64,000 nucleotides of DNA from Sipunculus nudus (taxonomy: Eukaryota; Annelida; Sipuncula; Golfingiida; Sipunculidae). Below the pieces are notes generated by a model. It made no database searches, was not told where the DNA came from, and saw only the letters and a program-made list of their open reading frames with translations. The position numbers and the translations under genes were made by a program. The stretch is taken from positions 29,819,956-29,883,955 of the forward strand of contig CM049318.1 in the NCBI GenBank assembly GCA_026874595.1, given 5' to 3'. This document shows positions 34,786 through 48,476 of the stretch, piece after piece (the first letter of the stretch is position 1; each line of letters begins with the position of its first letter).

Positions 34786-37700
34786 ACGCAAACCCCGCTT
34801 CAGCAGATATTCTCTACATGAGGCCTGCTGATTATTCATACAGATACAGATACAGATGGAACCCCAAGTTAACTGACGTGCCCGGAAACGAGCGCACAGT
34901 AAGACTTGACTCCAGCTCATATAATTGTGCTCTGCTAATGTGACTCATCACCATGCCTGGGAGTGATTAGATTCCCTCTGCCGCACGATGGTTTGTTTTA
35001 TCTAAGCATGACATTCTTTCAAACGAACAATCAAATAAGAATAGCGCGGCAAAATGACCACTACCTACGACTTTAAGCGAGATAATATGAATAAGAGAGA
35101 GAGAGCACGTCAATATATACCAGTGAAAGTGCAGACGAATTTTTAAACAGTCGCCTGTAAGTCCGATGAAATCTTGGTTTTTCTGCACAACTAGATTTAA
35201 CTGAATATCTTTCCTCACAATATAATTATTATTTTCATTTTTTATGTATAGACTTGATAAAGTTTTCTTTGCTTTTTATTTATCAGTAACATTTGCTAGC
35301 ATGGAGAGTGAGAGCGGGTTAATACAATAACTCTATGCACAGGGTTGATGGACTTCCAAAATTCTATTATAAACCTAATTATCGTAGTTTTTTTTTTAAT
35401 TTCTTGGATAAAGATTACCCACAAATCCACGAAAATAAAAAAAACGAACAATTCTGGATCGACAGTACTTATAGATCATAAGTGTCAGCTGGAACTAGGT
35501 AAAAGATTCCATTTCCTCACCCGTAAGCCATTACTTTATATTACATGTGTCTGTGCTTTAAGGGTGAACAGAATAACAATCCGCCAAGAGTTCATCCTTC
35601 ATATGGAACACGCTTGGCGGATTGTTTGGTCCCAATAAAAGTGATTTCATAAAGGTTGAATTCTTTACCCACGCCATACTAGACGTGTATACTTCATGAC
35701 CCCAAGCCCATTACGAGTTCACCCATATGTAAAGGCGCCATTGTCCTCGGTTAGTCTGATTTATTTCCATAGTAATTGGTTTCCCTCAGGCACTGTAAAT
35801 ATTAACAGGACCATAAAATCATACTGGTAAGTCAAGGCTTTTGACAGACATAGGCGGCCCAAAAAGGGACATTATGAATAAAAAAGAATCAGTAACAAGA
35901 GATGTAATCCAAGTCTATTTGCATATTCCGCATGAATCCTAATCAAATATAGCTCTCTACTCTACTACACAGGAAAAAATGAACCTAGTCTGACCTTGTA
36001 GATATTTTTTTTTACAGTGACTGTATAGGTGTTTTACTATCGCCCCTCTATCACGCGGTGTTTGTTTATGTTCTCATCTAGGTTAAGATCAGCATGTCAG
36101 CGGGTCAAAGCCCTGAGCCAGGAAATATCCCATCTTTGTTTAAATCTAGACGTTTCTGAGCTCTCGGGGTAAACATAATACAAATCACACGGACCCGATC
36201 AGAGTACATCTAACCTGTCAGTGATTGCTTGAATATTGCCTGAAACCAACGAAAGTAACTTTCTGGTGTGAAAGTATTTACGCACAGCACTAGAAGTATC
36301 ACCAGGTTCTATAGGTTATGTAAACAGGACAATTAGATCATATACATTTACATTATATATGCATCATAGTTAATCGATTTCTAAAAAATATTGACGCATC
36401 CTTGCCCTAGCCTTCGGCCGAGATATATATTTACAAATTGAAAATAATCCTTTTAATTAATGACATATTATTGTGACACATATTACCTCTACATTTAAAT
36501 GAATTATCCCCTGGGTGTCACGCTAGCCTTTGTCAAATCCCTTCTAAATCCGCTGTAATAAAGTTGCTTGTGACTGTACTTATCTTCAGGTTTGTTTTTA
36601 CACAAAGGGCATGCTTGATGTTAAAAGGCCTGTCAGACAACCCCCCCCCCACCAACTTATTGTGTTTTTTTTTCTCCTTGAGCAAAACCCGGGGAAATTA
36701 CCCTTTTAAAATTCATTCATGCAATACCTTCAGTATGTAAGCGCCCTGGTCTCTATTGTAAAGCTTTAATGATAAGCCTATGTTCTTCGGTAAATTAAAA
36801 AAAATTGCACACACAATTAGCCGCCATAATAGTTATTGGGTAAGACATTAGTGGAAGCAAACCTTAGTCAGTGACATTCTAGTTGACCAGAAATTTCCCG
36901 AGATGAGAGACCCATAAAAGAGAGCTGGGCAATTGTTAAAGGCCTAGGGCAGATGCCTCTCTAAATCTACTGATGATAGCCAACCCCTAGAACACTGCAA
37001 TTTTGTAATTATACTGAGGCAAGTCTCCTCAACATTAACACTTCATTATTCCCTGATTTCTATATAACGAGCAGTTGTTCATTGTTTGACCGAGGAGATA
37101 TTACACCCACGAGAGCCCAGGGTGGTTTGGGGCTCTGTGTAAACAACAGTGTCATGGCTCTCATATTGTGGTTAACCATTGTATGGCAGAACACGCACGT
37201 TACATATGGCGAGTCTATGTTCTTATTCCATACCGGTAGAGACACATGTAGTTTTCTGCAGTGTTAACTTTCTGTAATTTGAATAAATAATTTAGTGTAA
37301 CAAAACTAAACGTGTGAGCCCATAATCCTTGGTGAACCCATGAGTATGCTCCCAAAATAGTAGAATCCTTAGTTTTATAATAATGTATTTGTTGGTCATT
37401 ATTAATAAGAATGCATAATTAATTTTTTTAAGAGAGTTGAGTTTCGTTATTTCACTTCAGTTTAGTAAAGGTACTTATTTCCTTTTATAGGCATGAACCT
37501 ATTGACATGTGCCCCATAGAGAGAAACCGCTGGAGAACAAATCCTCGAACTTGGTGACTGATTTGAAAATTGTAACTTTTGATATTTGGTTAATGACTTT
37601 AACAAATATAGTTTGGACATTTTGAACATTCGAGTTTTTTTTAGGATTATATGCCGCTCAGTATTAATAAATATATTCCTTGTATGTAGTTAATAAATTT

Positions 37701-39687
37701 GGCGTTATATTCTTAAGGCTTTTGGTCTCAGTGATTGTGTTCGTGCCTGGTCATAAGTGTCGTTGCAGAAACAATTATGGGCAAAGTTCTACCTACAGTC
37801 TGACCTTGACATACGTTCATAACTTTTGGTCATAGTGGCAGAGAGACATACTAACAAATCAAGGAGTCAATCAGGGGAAATATACCTCATAAATTGTCGG
37901 AATTCTATTGATACTTAGATGACTATTAATGTGTTTATTTAACTTGTATGCTCAAAGTGACATCTTTACTGTCGCTATACATGTTTTTCACTGACGTCTC
38001 GGTATCTCTGGGTGTTTGTTTATGCTTGCCCAAGCATGTCCGTCGATTAAAAATGTAAGAGAATACTAATTCAAGTTTGCATTGTTTAGTCTCAACATCT
38101 ACTGGCAATTTAGTTACGAGACCCTTAGGCTGCAACATTTGAAAAACTTTGTGTGTGTGTGGTATAATTCGGATCAGTATTAATTGCAGTTCCATTGGTC
38201 AACGGCACTCACTATTTTAACAGATAATTATATCAGGAGTCAGCTACACAGACCTGTAAGGCTATATTGTACACAGATCAACTCATGTGCTTAGTTGGCA
38301 TTCTCAGAAGCTTACAGGTTCCTTGTGGCAGTCTTCCACAAACAACTAGGCATTCGCAATGTTTACACCTGGGTTATATTTACCAGTCTATAAGAATGAA
38401 ACAATAAACAGTCTTATTGATAATTCCTATATAATTAAATAATAAAAGAACACTAAAATCCTACCAATATTTTGAGTCTCATCAATTATTTAATTTGAAT
38501 CAAATACTGGCTGCAAATACGTACTACACAAAATGAAGAAATATGTAAAAATATAACATAAAAAAACCTTTAACAATGCTATTGTTTGCTGATGAGATTG
38601 TTTGTTTTGGAGACACGGTTGAGAGATCGCATAATCATATTAATAACCTATATTAATTATAAGAATGAAGAAAAATATGTACAAAACTAAAGTTATTTAA
38701 TTCTGAATCGTGTTATTTAAGAGATATAAGAAGTTTTATTACAAAGGAAGAAAACTAGAAATAGACAGTAATTGTAGGTAATTCTGACCCCTCCAAGCGT
38801 CTTACTTTTTTTCAAACATCATCACATATTTTAAAAATAGAAGTTGATCGAAACAAGACAATCGGTATTAAATACTGTCTTAATCATGGAAATGTTTACA
38901 TTGAAGATGAGTACTATTGTGTTATTGAAAGTCCATAATGTTTCATTAGGCAGAATATAGTTTTCTAAAATAATGATATGCCTTTCGTCTCAATAATGTT
39001 CACTACAATTTAAGTCAAAATTGATATGTTTGCAGCATTAATATGCTTTGCATTTATTAAAAGAAAGTCATATTTATACTATATTCCAAAAACCCCTGTC
39101 CACCTAATTTTTCGCGGTATTTATTTTCAAATGTATTTTGTTTGACACCAAAAAAGCTTTTATAATGGGAAATAATGTGGCTATTTGTGATGAATTGAAT
39201 AATAATAACTGTTATTTTTATTTATTATTGCTTCTTATATGACCATGAATAAATCTTCAGAATAAAGATATCATTCATTCATTCGTAGTTAACAATTAAG
39301 CTTATCAATTAAGCAATGATCAAGTTTCAGATGAGTACATATAAAACTTGTGAGTATCTGGCACATATTTTGTTTATTTATCAACATTTGTTTTTATTAA
39401 TTAGTGTTGAATTTTACGGCACTTATTATGTGTTTTGTAGTTATGTAGTGTTATGTATATTTATATGTTGAATCTATGGTTCTGAGGCCTTAATTTCCTT
39501 AATAAGGATTTTCAGTCATAGTTAACAATAGGGCACTAGCTTTCACATTACATAAAGAATCGAATGAGACGTTTCAGAAGTCTCGTTTTGATCAACTTGG
39601 GAAGATTAAATTTCCGGTGAGTACATATAAAACTGTTGAATATCTGACAAATCACCTCTTTCACTACCTATCAATCCAAAGTGTGTC

Positions 39688-39690
<3 letters not shown>
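34786..39690. other. Intergenic, no gene recognised
   Basis: It holds short GA and poly-C runs and an unexplained minus-strand open frame at 37935-38195, but no exon with convincing homology. Confidence 0.45.

Positions 39691-39755
<65 letters not shown>
39691..39755. repeat. (TA)n microsatellite
   Basis: About 32 TA units. Confidence 0.97.
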
Positions 39756-39757
<2 letters not shown>

Positions 39758-40084
39758 GCACACTGAAGTAATGTTAAAAACATTTCCGAATGACCGATAT
39801 AGGAAAATAACGGCATGTAAAGTAATGGCTGGTATTATCAATGTCTGAGTGATTGGCTCATAGTAAAGATACTGAGGTATGGTGCTGGTGATACTTCTCT
39901 GGGTATGATTAGATTAACCACCCCGACATCATGTAATTATAATACAACTGTCTATGTTTGGCACCAAGACCTCTTAATAATTATTAATAATAAATATTGC
40001 TTTGGTTGACTGAACAGTTTGTGACGCTTCAATGCATTTTGAATATATACCGTTGACTGTGAGATCACTAAAAATAAAGATAAA

Positions 40085-40425
40085 CACATTTTGTTCAGGA
40101 CCTCCCTGAATGTCATTTTAGATGATTTTAGATCAGATTGATGATTGCCCTGCCTACTCTCTTGGTGCTCAAAATCATGTTTTCGGCCAATAGCTCGCAG
40201 GACCAATTTAAGATGTCCAAGGATATTTGCCTAGGGACTCCTGCGATGTACAATAAAAAGTTTCGAGGTACGGCTACGGATCCTATCCTGTTATCTTCCG
40301 GGCTGTTTCATTTGAAGGTCTCAAAAGTAGAGAAAGATGCGTAAAATTGAGAAAAGCATGAGGCGCGACCAGTCTTCAGGAATTGATGAAACACTCTTCG
40401 AAAAATATGCATAAAAAACAATGCA
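40085..40425 (+). repeat. Dispersed copy of the 345-bp tandem unit
   Basis: It shares TCAGGACCTCCCTGAATGTC, TTTGAAGGTCTCAAAA, GACCAGTCTTCAGGAATTGA and TGAAACACTCTTCG with the units at 18121-19255, in the same order. No CCATATTGTAAT ends are nearby. Confidence 0.7.
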
Positions 40426-41878
40426 TTACTTATTAAGATAATATTAAGTTTTTTTTTCAAATTTTTAATACAAAAACCCTTAAGATTTTTATCCATATTT
40501 TCGATTTATTCAAAAATATATTATGTATCTGTTCTAGATGTTCTGTATGACTATTCTGTAATCTGCTATCGGTAACATTTGCACAGTTCTGTTGTGTGTT
40601 TTGTGATAATAGAATTCCAGCATGTTGATAATATGTCAGTGTATACAAAGTCTCTGGAGTTTCTTTTTATGCAGCTAAACGTCATAATTTTTTATGGATG
40701 GGAATTTTGAAATTAGTTTTTTTTTACCTTCAGATCCGCTACTGCTGGTATTGTGAAACAACCGAGCCTAGAATGAGCACCTTCAATCATGAGAAATTTT
40801 TAAGAACATTACATTTTTTTTGTAATGTGCATTTTAGTCTGTAAGAGTTATTCCACTTTAAACTGCATTTACAAGGAAAATGATATGTAAACATGACATT
40901 CATTTCATCTTATCAGGTAGAAATCTAAAAGTAATTGTCCATATGTATGATGTATATGCCGTCAGAGAGGTTCCATCAAAATGCCATCAGTGACAGCAAC
41001 AATTTTCCTTATCCACTGGCACGGTTTTGATATGTGAACGATCCTAACAAATATTGCGTTTACAGATTATGAATTCACCAATATATAAACGCGACATTCA
41101 TCTATGTGGATATTATTTATTTCAACCAAGTTTGCCTTTTCTTCAAACTTTGTACATGATAATTTGGTTAATTAATATTCTGAACACTGAAAAGCAATGC
41201 AAGAAAAATTTGTGTGGTGATTAGTTCCACTGCTGGATCACGACTAGAACAAGTCTATTACAAGGAGATAACCATGTCTCCCAAAATGGAAATAAATGTC
41301 CGGAAATTATAAAACATAGACACAGAGATTAGTTCTGTATCCTATTTTCCTTGCACGTAATCCCCTTATCCCCCTTATTTTGTTTCAAAATCCGTATGAG
41401 TAAATGTGTTAACCAAGCAACCAACAAAGGAAAACACACAGAAAAACACTCGAGCTTTCTTAATGAAAGTAACAATATATTTAGTATGTAGACCATTCCA
41501 TGGTTGTAGGTTGGACCGCTGCCATGCGTCAACAAGACAATTTCCCACCAATTTCTTAAGATTAAGCATTCTATTTCAGGCCTATATCATCTATCATTAT
41601 ATATGAGATATCAGTTGGTATGCCATGTGAGATGTGTCATGTGAAAAACATATGGAAAGCAAGTGTCATAGTCCTGCGCGATCTGCTCACAAGCCCATCA
41701 ACATTAGGTCCCAGACCGCATTGGTCCGCAATGGTTAAATATACTAAAACTTTTAAAGAATTTTTACAGGGTATATACAAGCATTTTATCCCAGAATAAA
41801 GATGGTTGGTGATCTCTGTTGACGTCATCAACCTCTGCTATTGGTCTCGGTCGGCATCAGGGAGATCATGAAAATAGG

Positions 41879-41884
41879 TTTATT
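41879..41884 (-). terminator. Polyadenylation signal of copy 2
   Basis: AATAAA on the minus strand, 36 bases after the stop codon. Confidence 0.5.
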
Positions 41885-41920
41885 GATGTCGACAGTTAAA
41901 AAAGCTTGCTTGCTTGTTTC

Positions 41921-42047
41921 TTATTCGGGAATCGATGCACGAATCCATGTGACTAATGGGTCTAGTGATATATTGTGCAGAGTGTACTTCAGTGAGCGTA
42001 GTCCATCATGGGGATAGTGCCATGGACGCAGCTGGAACCCTATATTG
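41921..42047 (-). CDS. B4GALT-like: B4GALT-like copy 2, exon 6 and stop
   Basis: Acceptor TTTTTAG, then NIGFQLRPWHYPHDGLRSLK, YTLHNISLDPLV and TAA. 127 bp, the same length as gene 3 exon 6, to which it is closer than to gene 1. An AATAAA lies at 41884-41879 on the minus strand. Confidence 0.88.
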
Positions 42048-43730
42048 CTAAAAAGACAACGTTCAGTGATAGTTAATGAAAAACAAATGTACTATAAACT
42101 ACACTTAATAAATGAAGGTTCCATTAATAAAAATATATTTATGTAATAAAATCTCACTCTTATACTAGTATGTTCATCTTTTATTCTAGACTGTAAAAGC
42201 GTTCTTAACATAACTAAAGCTTGTACCTAAGCCTTGTACTCAGGGCACCAGTCATGATATTATAGTGTACATTAGGTATACCGTATATGAAGAGAGACAT
42301 AGACTAAATATGGGCTTAACGATTAAAGAGGGGAATAAACGAAAAGTCAATATTAAATAAGGATGTATATCGGGTAAATACACTCACGAAATTAAATACA
42401 CAACTTAAGGTGAAATTGGAATGACAAAGGTTTGGTCATATTTGAAAAAAAACTATAGAAGCAGAACAAATATATATTTCTTCTGTATACACAATGATGA
42501 TTAACATGAATTATGAGAGAAAAGAGGATTCGGTGCCCCTCTCATGAATCATGAATTGACTTAACCGTCAAGTAGCATACTGGTTGTTTTTTTTACCACA
42601 TTTTAAGGATTGTTCAATCATATGTTAAATTATAATGTGTTTCTATATATCCGGTTCCGATTTGAGCACCACGTCATACGTTTTATCTCGATGATTGGCA
42701 ATGCAGGTGATGAAAAGTAATCATGGTAAGTTTACACGGCTAATGGTATTTAGGAACACAGTGCAGTTAATCCAGGATTGGTGTGGCGCGGAACCCCCTG
42801 TGTTATATGATATTGCTCCATATGTGCTTATCGGTTCTACTTGGTACTTGAATGTATAATTTGCACAGATATCAATAAACCGCACCTGGTTTTTAACAAC
42901 TTGTTCTCTTTTTACCCTTTCATTTATAAAGTAACTATACCACATCTATATGGCTTTCATAAACGTGGTAGTAAACGTCTGTAACGACCTAAATCTCTTT
43001 CGGACGCTCTGCTCTTACGGGCCAAAATTCGGCTGGAACGCGCGACTTTCTGACTGTAGGACCTACAGGACAAACAATGCCTTGGTAACAGTCACTAAAT
43101 TTTGTCGGCTGTCTAAAAAAAAAATAGTCAGTTGTGTTAACACTGCATTGACTACTGGCCCTTACAGTTCTCTTTAATCAGGGAATCATACAATGACACA
43201 ATTTTAAATCATATAATGATACGACAATGAACAAATACAAATGTGACCCAGTTTGACATTGTATCTCCCCTTTGGGACGCATCAAACTCAGATGGAACTC
43301 TCCAAAAAAAATTACCTTGGCGTCCCGGATTCTAATTTTTTTTTCTGGTTGAAAGCCCTGCTTATAAGCATGGACCTTGTTGTTGGTCGTTTTGTCAAGT
43401 AGGATGAGATTTTTATTAGGTGCAAAGCAATCCCTGTTTTATTTCTGTCGTTTATTTACCTTCTGTTATTGACAGGATTGTCCCGCTTATGAGGGATGTC
43501 CGTATGTCTCGATACATGTCCCGGAAATGTTATAATTTGATACCGTGCTGCATACACCCTGTAATATGGTATTTAGTATTACTCATGCAAAATGAGTTTG
43601 AATATACATGTACATATGGAGACAGAATACAGAAAACAGACTTAACAACATAAGCTATTCCATATTGCATTTGATTAGAGAATGAAAAAATTAAGAGTTT
43701 ATATATAACAAACATGGAAATTGTAATACA

Positions 43731-43884
43731 CCGAAACCTCGAAACTGAGACCACCAACGGAATATAGATAAAGCGGTCGAATTTTCGAGGTGGTCGTCTA
43801 AGGAAGGTTTGATATGAAGAGCAGATAAGAAATTGATTCGTAAAAACGCGGAAGTTATTTTGAGGTGGTTGCTAAACTGAGGAA

Positions 43885-43889
<5 letters not shown>
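43731..43889. mobile_element. pogo/Tigger-type MITE fragments (inverted CCTC...GACCACC motifs)
   Basis: CGAAACCTCGAAACTGAGAC at 43733 is mirrored by CGAGGTGGTCGTCTAAGGAA at about 43786, and again by GAGGTGGTTGCTAAACTGAG at about 43861. Such ends are common in pogo-group MITEs. Confidence 0.5.

Positions 43890-43935
<46 letters not shown>
43887..43935. repeat. (TA)n microsatellite
   Basis: About 24 TA units. Confidence 0.96.
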
Positions 43936-43940
<5 letters not shown>

Positions 43941-44392
43941 GTAAATGCGTCAGGGCATTTCTATTGAGCGCTACTGTCAATTGGAAACCTTTATATAATC
44001 CATTAACTGTCAGATGTAATACTTAGACTGTTTATAGTCGTCGGTTTATCGTAGGTTAATCAAATATCCATGGATATTTTGTTACACATGAAATCTGCAA
44101 GCAATATTCATCACTTTAACTCTATATTCATGTTCTTAATTTCATTTTTTAATGTCACATCCTAGGATAATACAAATGACATAATTTAAAAATATTATAT
44201 TTGATATTTATTTTTCTATTACCATCTACTATTGATTCTTCTTTTGTTGTGTGTGTACCATTATCAATATCGCTGAATGGTCAATATTATTGTATAATCC
44301 TTTAATGGAAACATTAAATGCTTTACAGGTTAGCATTGTGATATATAATAAACTTATTAGAAAATATATATTCAATTACTTTGAATACTCAC

Positions 44393-44580
44393 GTATAATT
44401 AAACTTCCTTATTCGGTAACTAATATGACCTGGTTTATCCGTACAAATATACAGTTGCCGGTCGTCTTCAGGCAACAGATCAACATCGTGGAAAATGAAA
44501 CAGTCAAAATGATCTAGCTTCTCGGCTTCTTTGAACCCAATATTCATCATAGCGGCTTTATTAAACAACTTTGGGGAAAC
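44393..44580 (-). CDS. B4GALT-like: B4GALT-like copy 2, exon 3: DVD motif
   Basis: Acceptor AAATCTTAG, then VSPKLFNKAAMMNIGFKEAE, HFDCFIFHDVDLLPEDDRQ, YIC. Donor AC|GTGAGT, phase 2. 188 bp, the same as gene 1. No long ORF marks it on this strand in simple searches; it was found by motif. Confidence 0.93.
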
Positions 44581-44664
44581 CTAAGATTTGGAAAGAACAA
44601 TATAACCATTACGAACATATAAACAATCTAGATGGTGACTCATTCAAGGGTTCCTATTACCCGA

Positions 44665-44925
44665 TTCCTTCATTTATGAGTTGTTTTGTAACTGAGGACA
44701 ATTTAGCTATGGACATTCTAAAGATTGGTGGCAGGCTGAGAAATGTCGCCTAGAAATGTTTTGTTTCTCTATTGTCCAAAATACTGTTTATATTGTGTTA
44801 AGAAACGAAAGAGCGATTGCAGCGTATTAAATGACTGCTTTTCCGTGCATATAATCCGAGAGCACATGTTACAAATATAACTTATTTTATGACAACATTT
44901 AACCCGAGTCTCTAGTTGAAAAAAA
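44665..44925. repeat. Tandem duplication, unit A (uninterrupted)
   Basis: It shares TTGTTTTGTA, GAGGACAATT, CTATGGACAT, GCGTATT, CCGTGCATAT and ACATTTAACCCGAGTCTCTA with unit B, in order. It shows the undisturbed sequence GCGTATTAAATGACTGC at the insertion point. Confidence 0.8.
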
Positions 44926-45077
44926 AAAAAATCATTTATTTGTTGTTTTGTAGCTCAGGACAATTAACCTATGGACATCTTAAAGATGGCTGCGGAAAGT
45001 CGCCTTGAAACTTTTCTCTATTTTGCAATCTACTGTTAATTTTGTAATTAGAAACGAAATAGCGATTGAGCGTATTC

Positions 45078-47007
45078 AAGGTCTAATCATCGTCAAAATC
45101 ATGAAATTTACATTTTTCTGAAAAAAAACATCTAGTTTCATAGATGTTTGCTATATCTATCTTTTCACAAAAACACTTTCCTGAGGTTGTTTTGTATCAT
45201 TTAGAAAAATAAGTGTTTTAATTCAGATGTCAACCCCACGTGGGGTGCAAAGAGGACCAACTGTCAGCTCGGCGAGGGTTAGCAGCGAGTAAGCTGCTTA
45301 TTGGTTAACCATGCGCTCGCGGTAATAGGCAGATGGTTGATTGACAGGCGTGGGGAAGCCACGGTCAGTCAGCCGGGAAAGAGCTTATCTTTATTACCGG
45401 CACTAATTAATTGGCACTAATTAATACAAACACGTCCCCCCTATACGCCTAACCCAGAAGTAAACTATACATTGTATTCCTCCAGTCGCCGAATAATGTC
45501 TATGTCACTGCCCTAAAATATGATAGTGTCACCCAATAATGGTCCTGGCACCAAGAATATACCCAGAAATATGAATTTACCGATTGTTATTTCTGTAATA
45601 TTGACCCTGTTATACACTATAACATTTTCTCCCAGGGTCCATCATTACATCGCCAAAACCATTACCGAATCCTTCGTTCCTTCTTCTATAATATACACTA
45701 TCTTCAAACTGAACGTCATGGGTCGAAGAAAATAGAGTAGAATGAGCGAAGATAAAATTCGCTTTTTGAACGAGAGACAGTCACATACTGCTGATCACAA
45801 GGTTCTCGTGTCGTTAGTGGAGGATGTAGATAAACGTCGAGGGTGGTGCAGCAATATGGGACCGCGTTGCACGATTGAATTTTGTGAGAGGAACGCGGCA
45901 CCAAGTTACACCCCCATGTCGCCTGGTAACAAATTTTGCGAAGTGAACCGCGCCGGAGAGCTCTATGAGAGCGTTCGGTAAAGGAAGAGCGGCCGCAGCG
46001 CGATTTAGCGCGTATATGACTGGTGTAAATAAATCTAATGAGAGAGAGAGAGAGATATGTGTTGCTGCTAGCTATGTAGTGTCTCATATATAATTTTGAG
46101 AGGGAGAGACAAGCTGTTAATTGGATAGGGTATATGGTGGTCTTAATAAGAGCGCAGAGTAAACAGAGTGATCGTTCTTATCAGTCACTTCACACCTGAC
46201 GCGTGCCCCGGCGCGGTAGCCCATGACCTGATTACCGATGACCGACCCCTCGGACCAGTAAGCTCCGCCTACTTTAGTTTGATAGTTCTCCAGTTGTCAT
46301 GATGTCTAATAAAATCCTTTTTTTAACATTGATAAACCATTAAATTTAAGAATTTATTTATTGAAACCGATTCTCTTCGGAACATTTAGTGAAAAAATTC
46401 AACTGTCACTTGCGCTTATATCCCTGTTTTCCACTGAAAACGAAATTTCTCTTCCCAAACAGTTTTTGGCCGTTTTCTCAAAACAGAATTTCAGGAGACT
46501 GTACGGTCTTCAGAGCGATATTTTCCAAAAAACATCCAATATAGAGTCTTCAAATTTTGCATATAGGTAAATCAACAAGTATTCTAAAATGCCTTTTTTT
46601 CTTTTTCCTATATCGTTTTTTAGTGTAGTAGAAATACGTTATTTAAACGAAATGAGTACTGTTAACATCACACATTTTTTTTTTTAATTTAAAATTCAAT
46701 ATGAAAAAAAGACAATAAATATATAAAAAAAAAAACGCCTGGAGATATTTGTATGTAGTTTCAAATGATACTATTTCCAAATACATACCCTATGCCAATT
46801 TTGAGATATATCCAATTAAAAAAAAAATTAAATCATTTCAAGTTTTAAATTTTCAAAGTGGACACTGTTACACTTTTTAAATATATCTCATCTGATAGAG
46901 AATATTCTAAAGATTCTTAATATATATACATCACTGTGTATAAATTTATTATAAATATGAATTCTAAAGCTAAATTAAACCAAGTTGTTTGACGATGATT
47001 AGACCTT
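45078..47007. mobile_element. 1.93-kb element with perfect 20-bp terminal inverted repeats
   Basis: The left end is AAGGTCTAATCATCGTCAAA (45078-45097), with its exact reverse complement at 46988-47007. The empty site is preserved in unit A. TTAA is found at the right boundary and in the empty site, with TTCAA at the left, so a TTAA target is possible. The interior contains a GC-richer block, the 14-bp palindrome ACCCCACGTGGGGT (45233-45246) and no transposase frame. Confidence 0.8.
46040..46056. repeat. (GA)n run
   Basis: About eight GA units inside the 1.93-kb element. Confidence 0.85.
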
Positions 47008-47220
47008 AATGGCTGATTTTCCATGCATATGTTCTGAGGGCATATGTTATAAATAGATATTATTTAATTACAACATTTAACCCGAGTCTCTAGTTGAAAC
47101 AATATACCTCTATTTGAAGCCCGATGATCAAATTGAACTGAATTGGTAATTATCAAACATTCGGTGTATGGTGTAAGATGTTGAATATTAATACCTAAAT
47201 ATTCTGAACCAATAACGTAC

Positions 47221-47453
47221 CTGTTCGGCAACCATTATTCTATAACCCAGATTCTGTCGTTGTGAAAAGGGATATATGTGTGTCAGGAATGCATGTAGCT
47301 GTTTATGTCGATTTTTGAAAGGGATAATTATAGCCACAAGGTGGCGTGAGGTGCAATTAGCAGGAAACCATTCGCCTCCTGCCTTGACATCCGGGTATTT
47401 CTGTATTATTTCATAATTTGAAGTGTTTCCTTTACTAGGAGACAATGGCCCAA
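47221..47453 (-). CDS. B4GALT-like: B4GALT-like copy 2, exon 2
   Basis: Acceptor TATTTCAG, split Val codon, then GPLSPSK, YPDVKAGGEWFPANC, VAIIIPFKNRHKQLHAFL, IYPFSQRQNLGYRIMVAEQ. Donor CAG|GTACGT, phase 0. 233 bp, against 236 in gene 1. Confidence 0.92.
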
Positions 47454-47695
47454 CTGAAATAAACAAATAAGTTTCAGTTAATCGATAATGTTTCATTGTG
47501 TAATTGCATTACCATCTGTTTAATTATTATATTGTTTTTTTTATACTATATCAACAACTCTTGAACGTGAAATGTATCGACTGCCATACATATCCACAAT
47601 TTTTATACACACACATTGATTTTTGGCATATCAGTCATTGAATTGATTTTAAAATAATATTTGAATCAGTCCGATGGATTATCCAATTATACATA

Positions 47696-47696
<1 letters not shown>

Positions 47697-47741
<45 letters not shown>
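47697..47741. repeat. (TA)n microsatellite
   Basis: About 21 TA units in intron 1 of copy 2. Confidence 0.96.
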
Positions 47742-47743
<2 letters not shown>

Positions 47744-48476
47744 TTTAAAACGTACTTTCTCCCTAATAACATTTGTTTGCTGTATTGTCAAAGCTTTTTC
47801 ACTGGTACATTGACTACCTTTATCGAAGACAACGATCAAATCGAAGAAAATATTATTTGCTGCTAGTTTAATAGAAACAATCATTTCTACAACATACGAC
47901 ATCATGAAAATATTTTGCGCTTTTTAAACGCTCTTTTGTATTATTTCTCCTATTTCTATTATTCTGTCTCCAACATGATTGAAATGGTACAATTTAGACA
48001 GCTATAATCATCTTTTCCTTTGCATGATTTAAATAGGATTAAGTTAGATTTCCCCTGTATCTAATATTCATTTATTAATTTGAAACTTTAGTTTCTAATA
48101 TAGTTGACCGAAATTGTGTTGTTGGTTTGAGTATATGTGGAGGCAAAACTAAAATAAATCGATATTTTTATGCCTTTAGTATTAACGCATACGGCACTGT
48201 GCACTTTTCATGCAGAAATTATTTCAGAGCGTTTCCAACTTAACTTCGAGGTATTACTGAATATCACGGTTGTTTTTATATGAACTTTGTTCATTGTTCA
48301 ATTTTTTGTTTGTTTTACATAACAGTGTTCTCTGTTGACCTCTCTTTGATTGTGTGCAGCAGCCGTTGCCATGGGAGACTTGCAAACTGGGCCGGCCCAC
48401 GTGTGACCCTGGCGTGTATAGACACAGTGCTAATCTGAAACTTTCTCGGCTGGTCGCACTCATAGAGCGCGTGTCT

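Larger units (their letters stand above)
42048..44392. other. Interval where exons 4-5 of copy 2 would be expected
   Basis: I read this interval on the minus strand for WGGEDDD- and PHxRDNP-type codons and found none. It contains a pogo-type inverted repeat, a TA run and unrecognised short frames. Confidence 0.65.
44936..47097. repeat. Tandem duplication, unit B, split by an insertion
   Basis: The left part is 44936-45077 and the right part 47008-47097. Together they equal unit A, with the 1.93-kb element between them. Confidence 0.8.
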
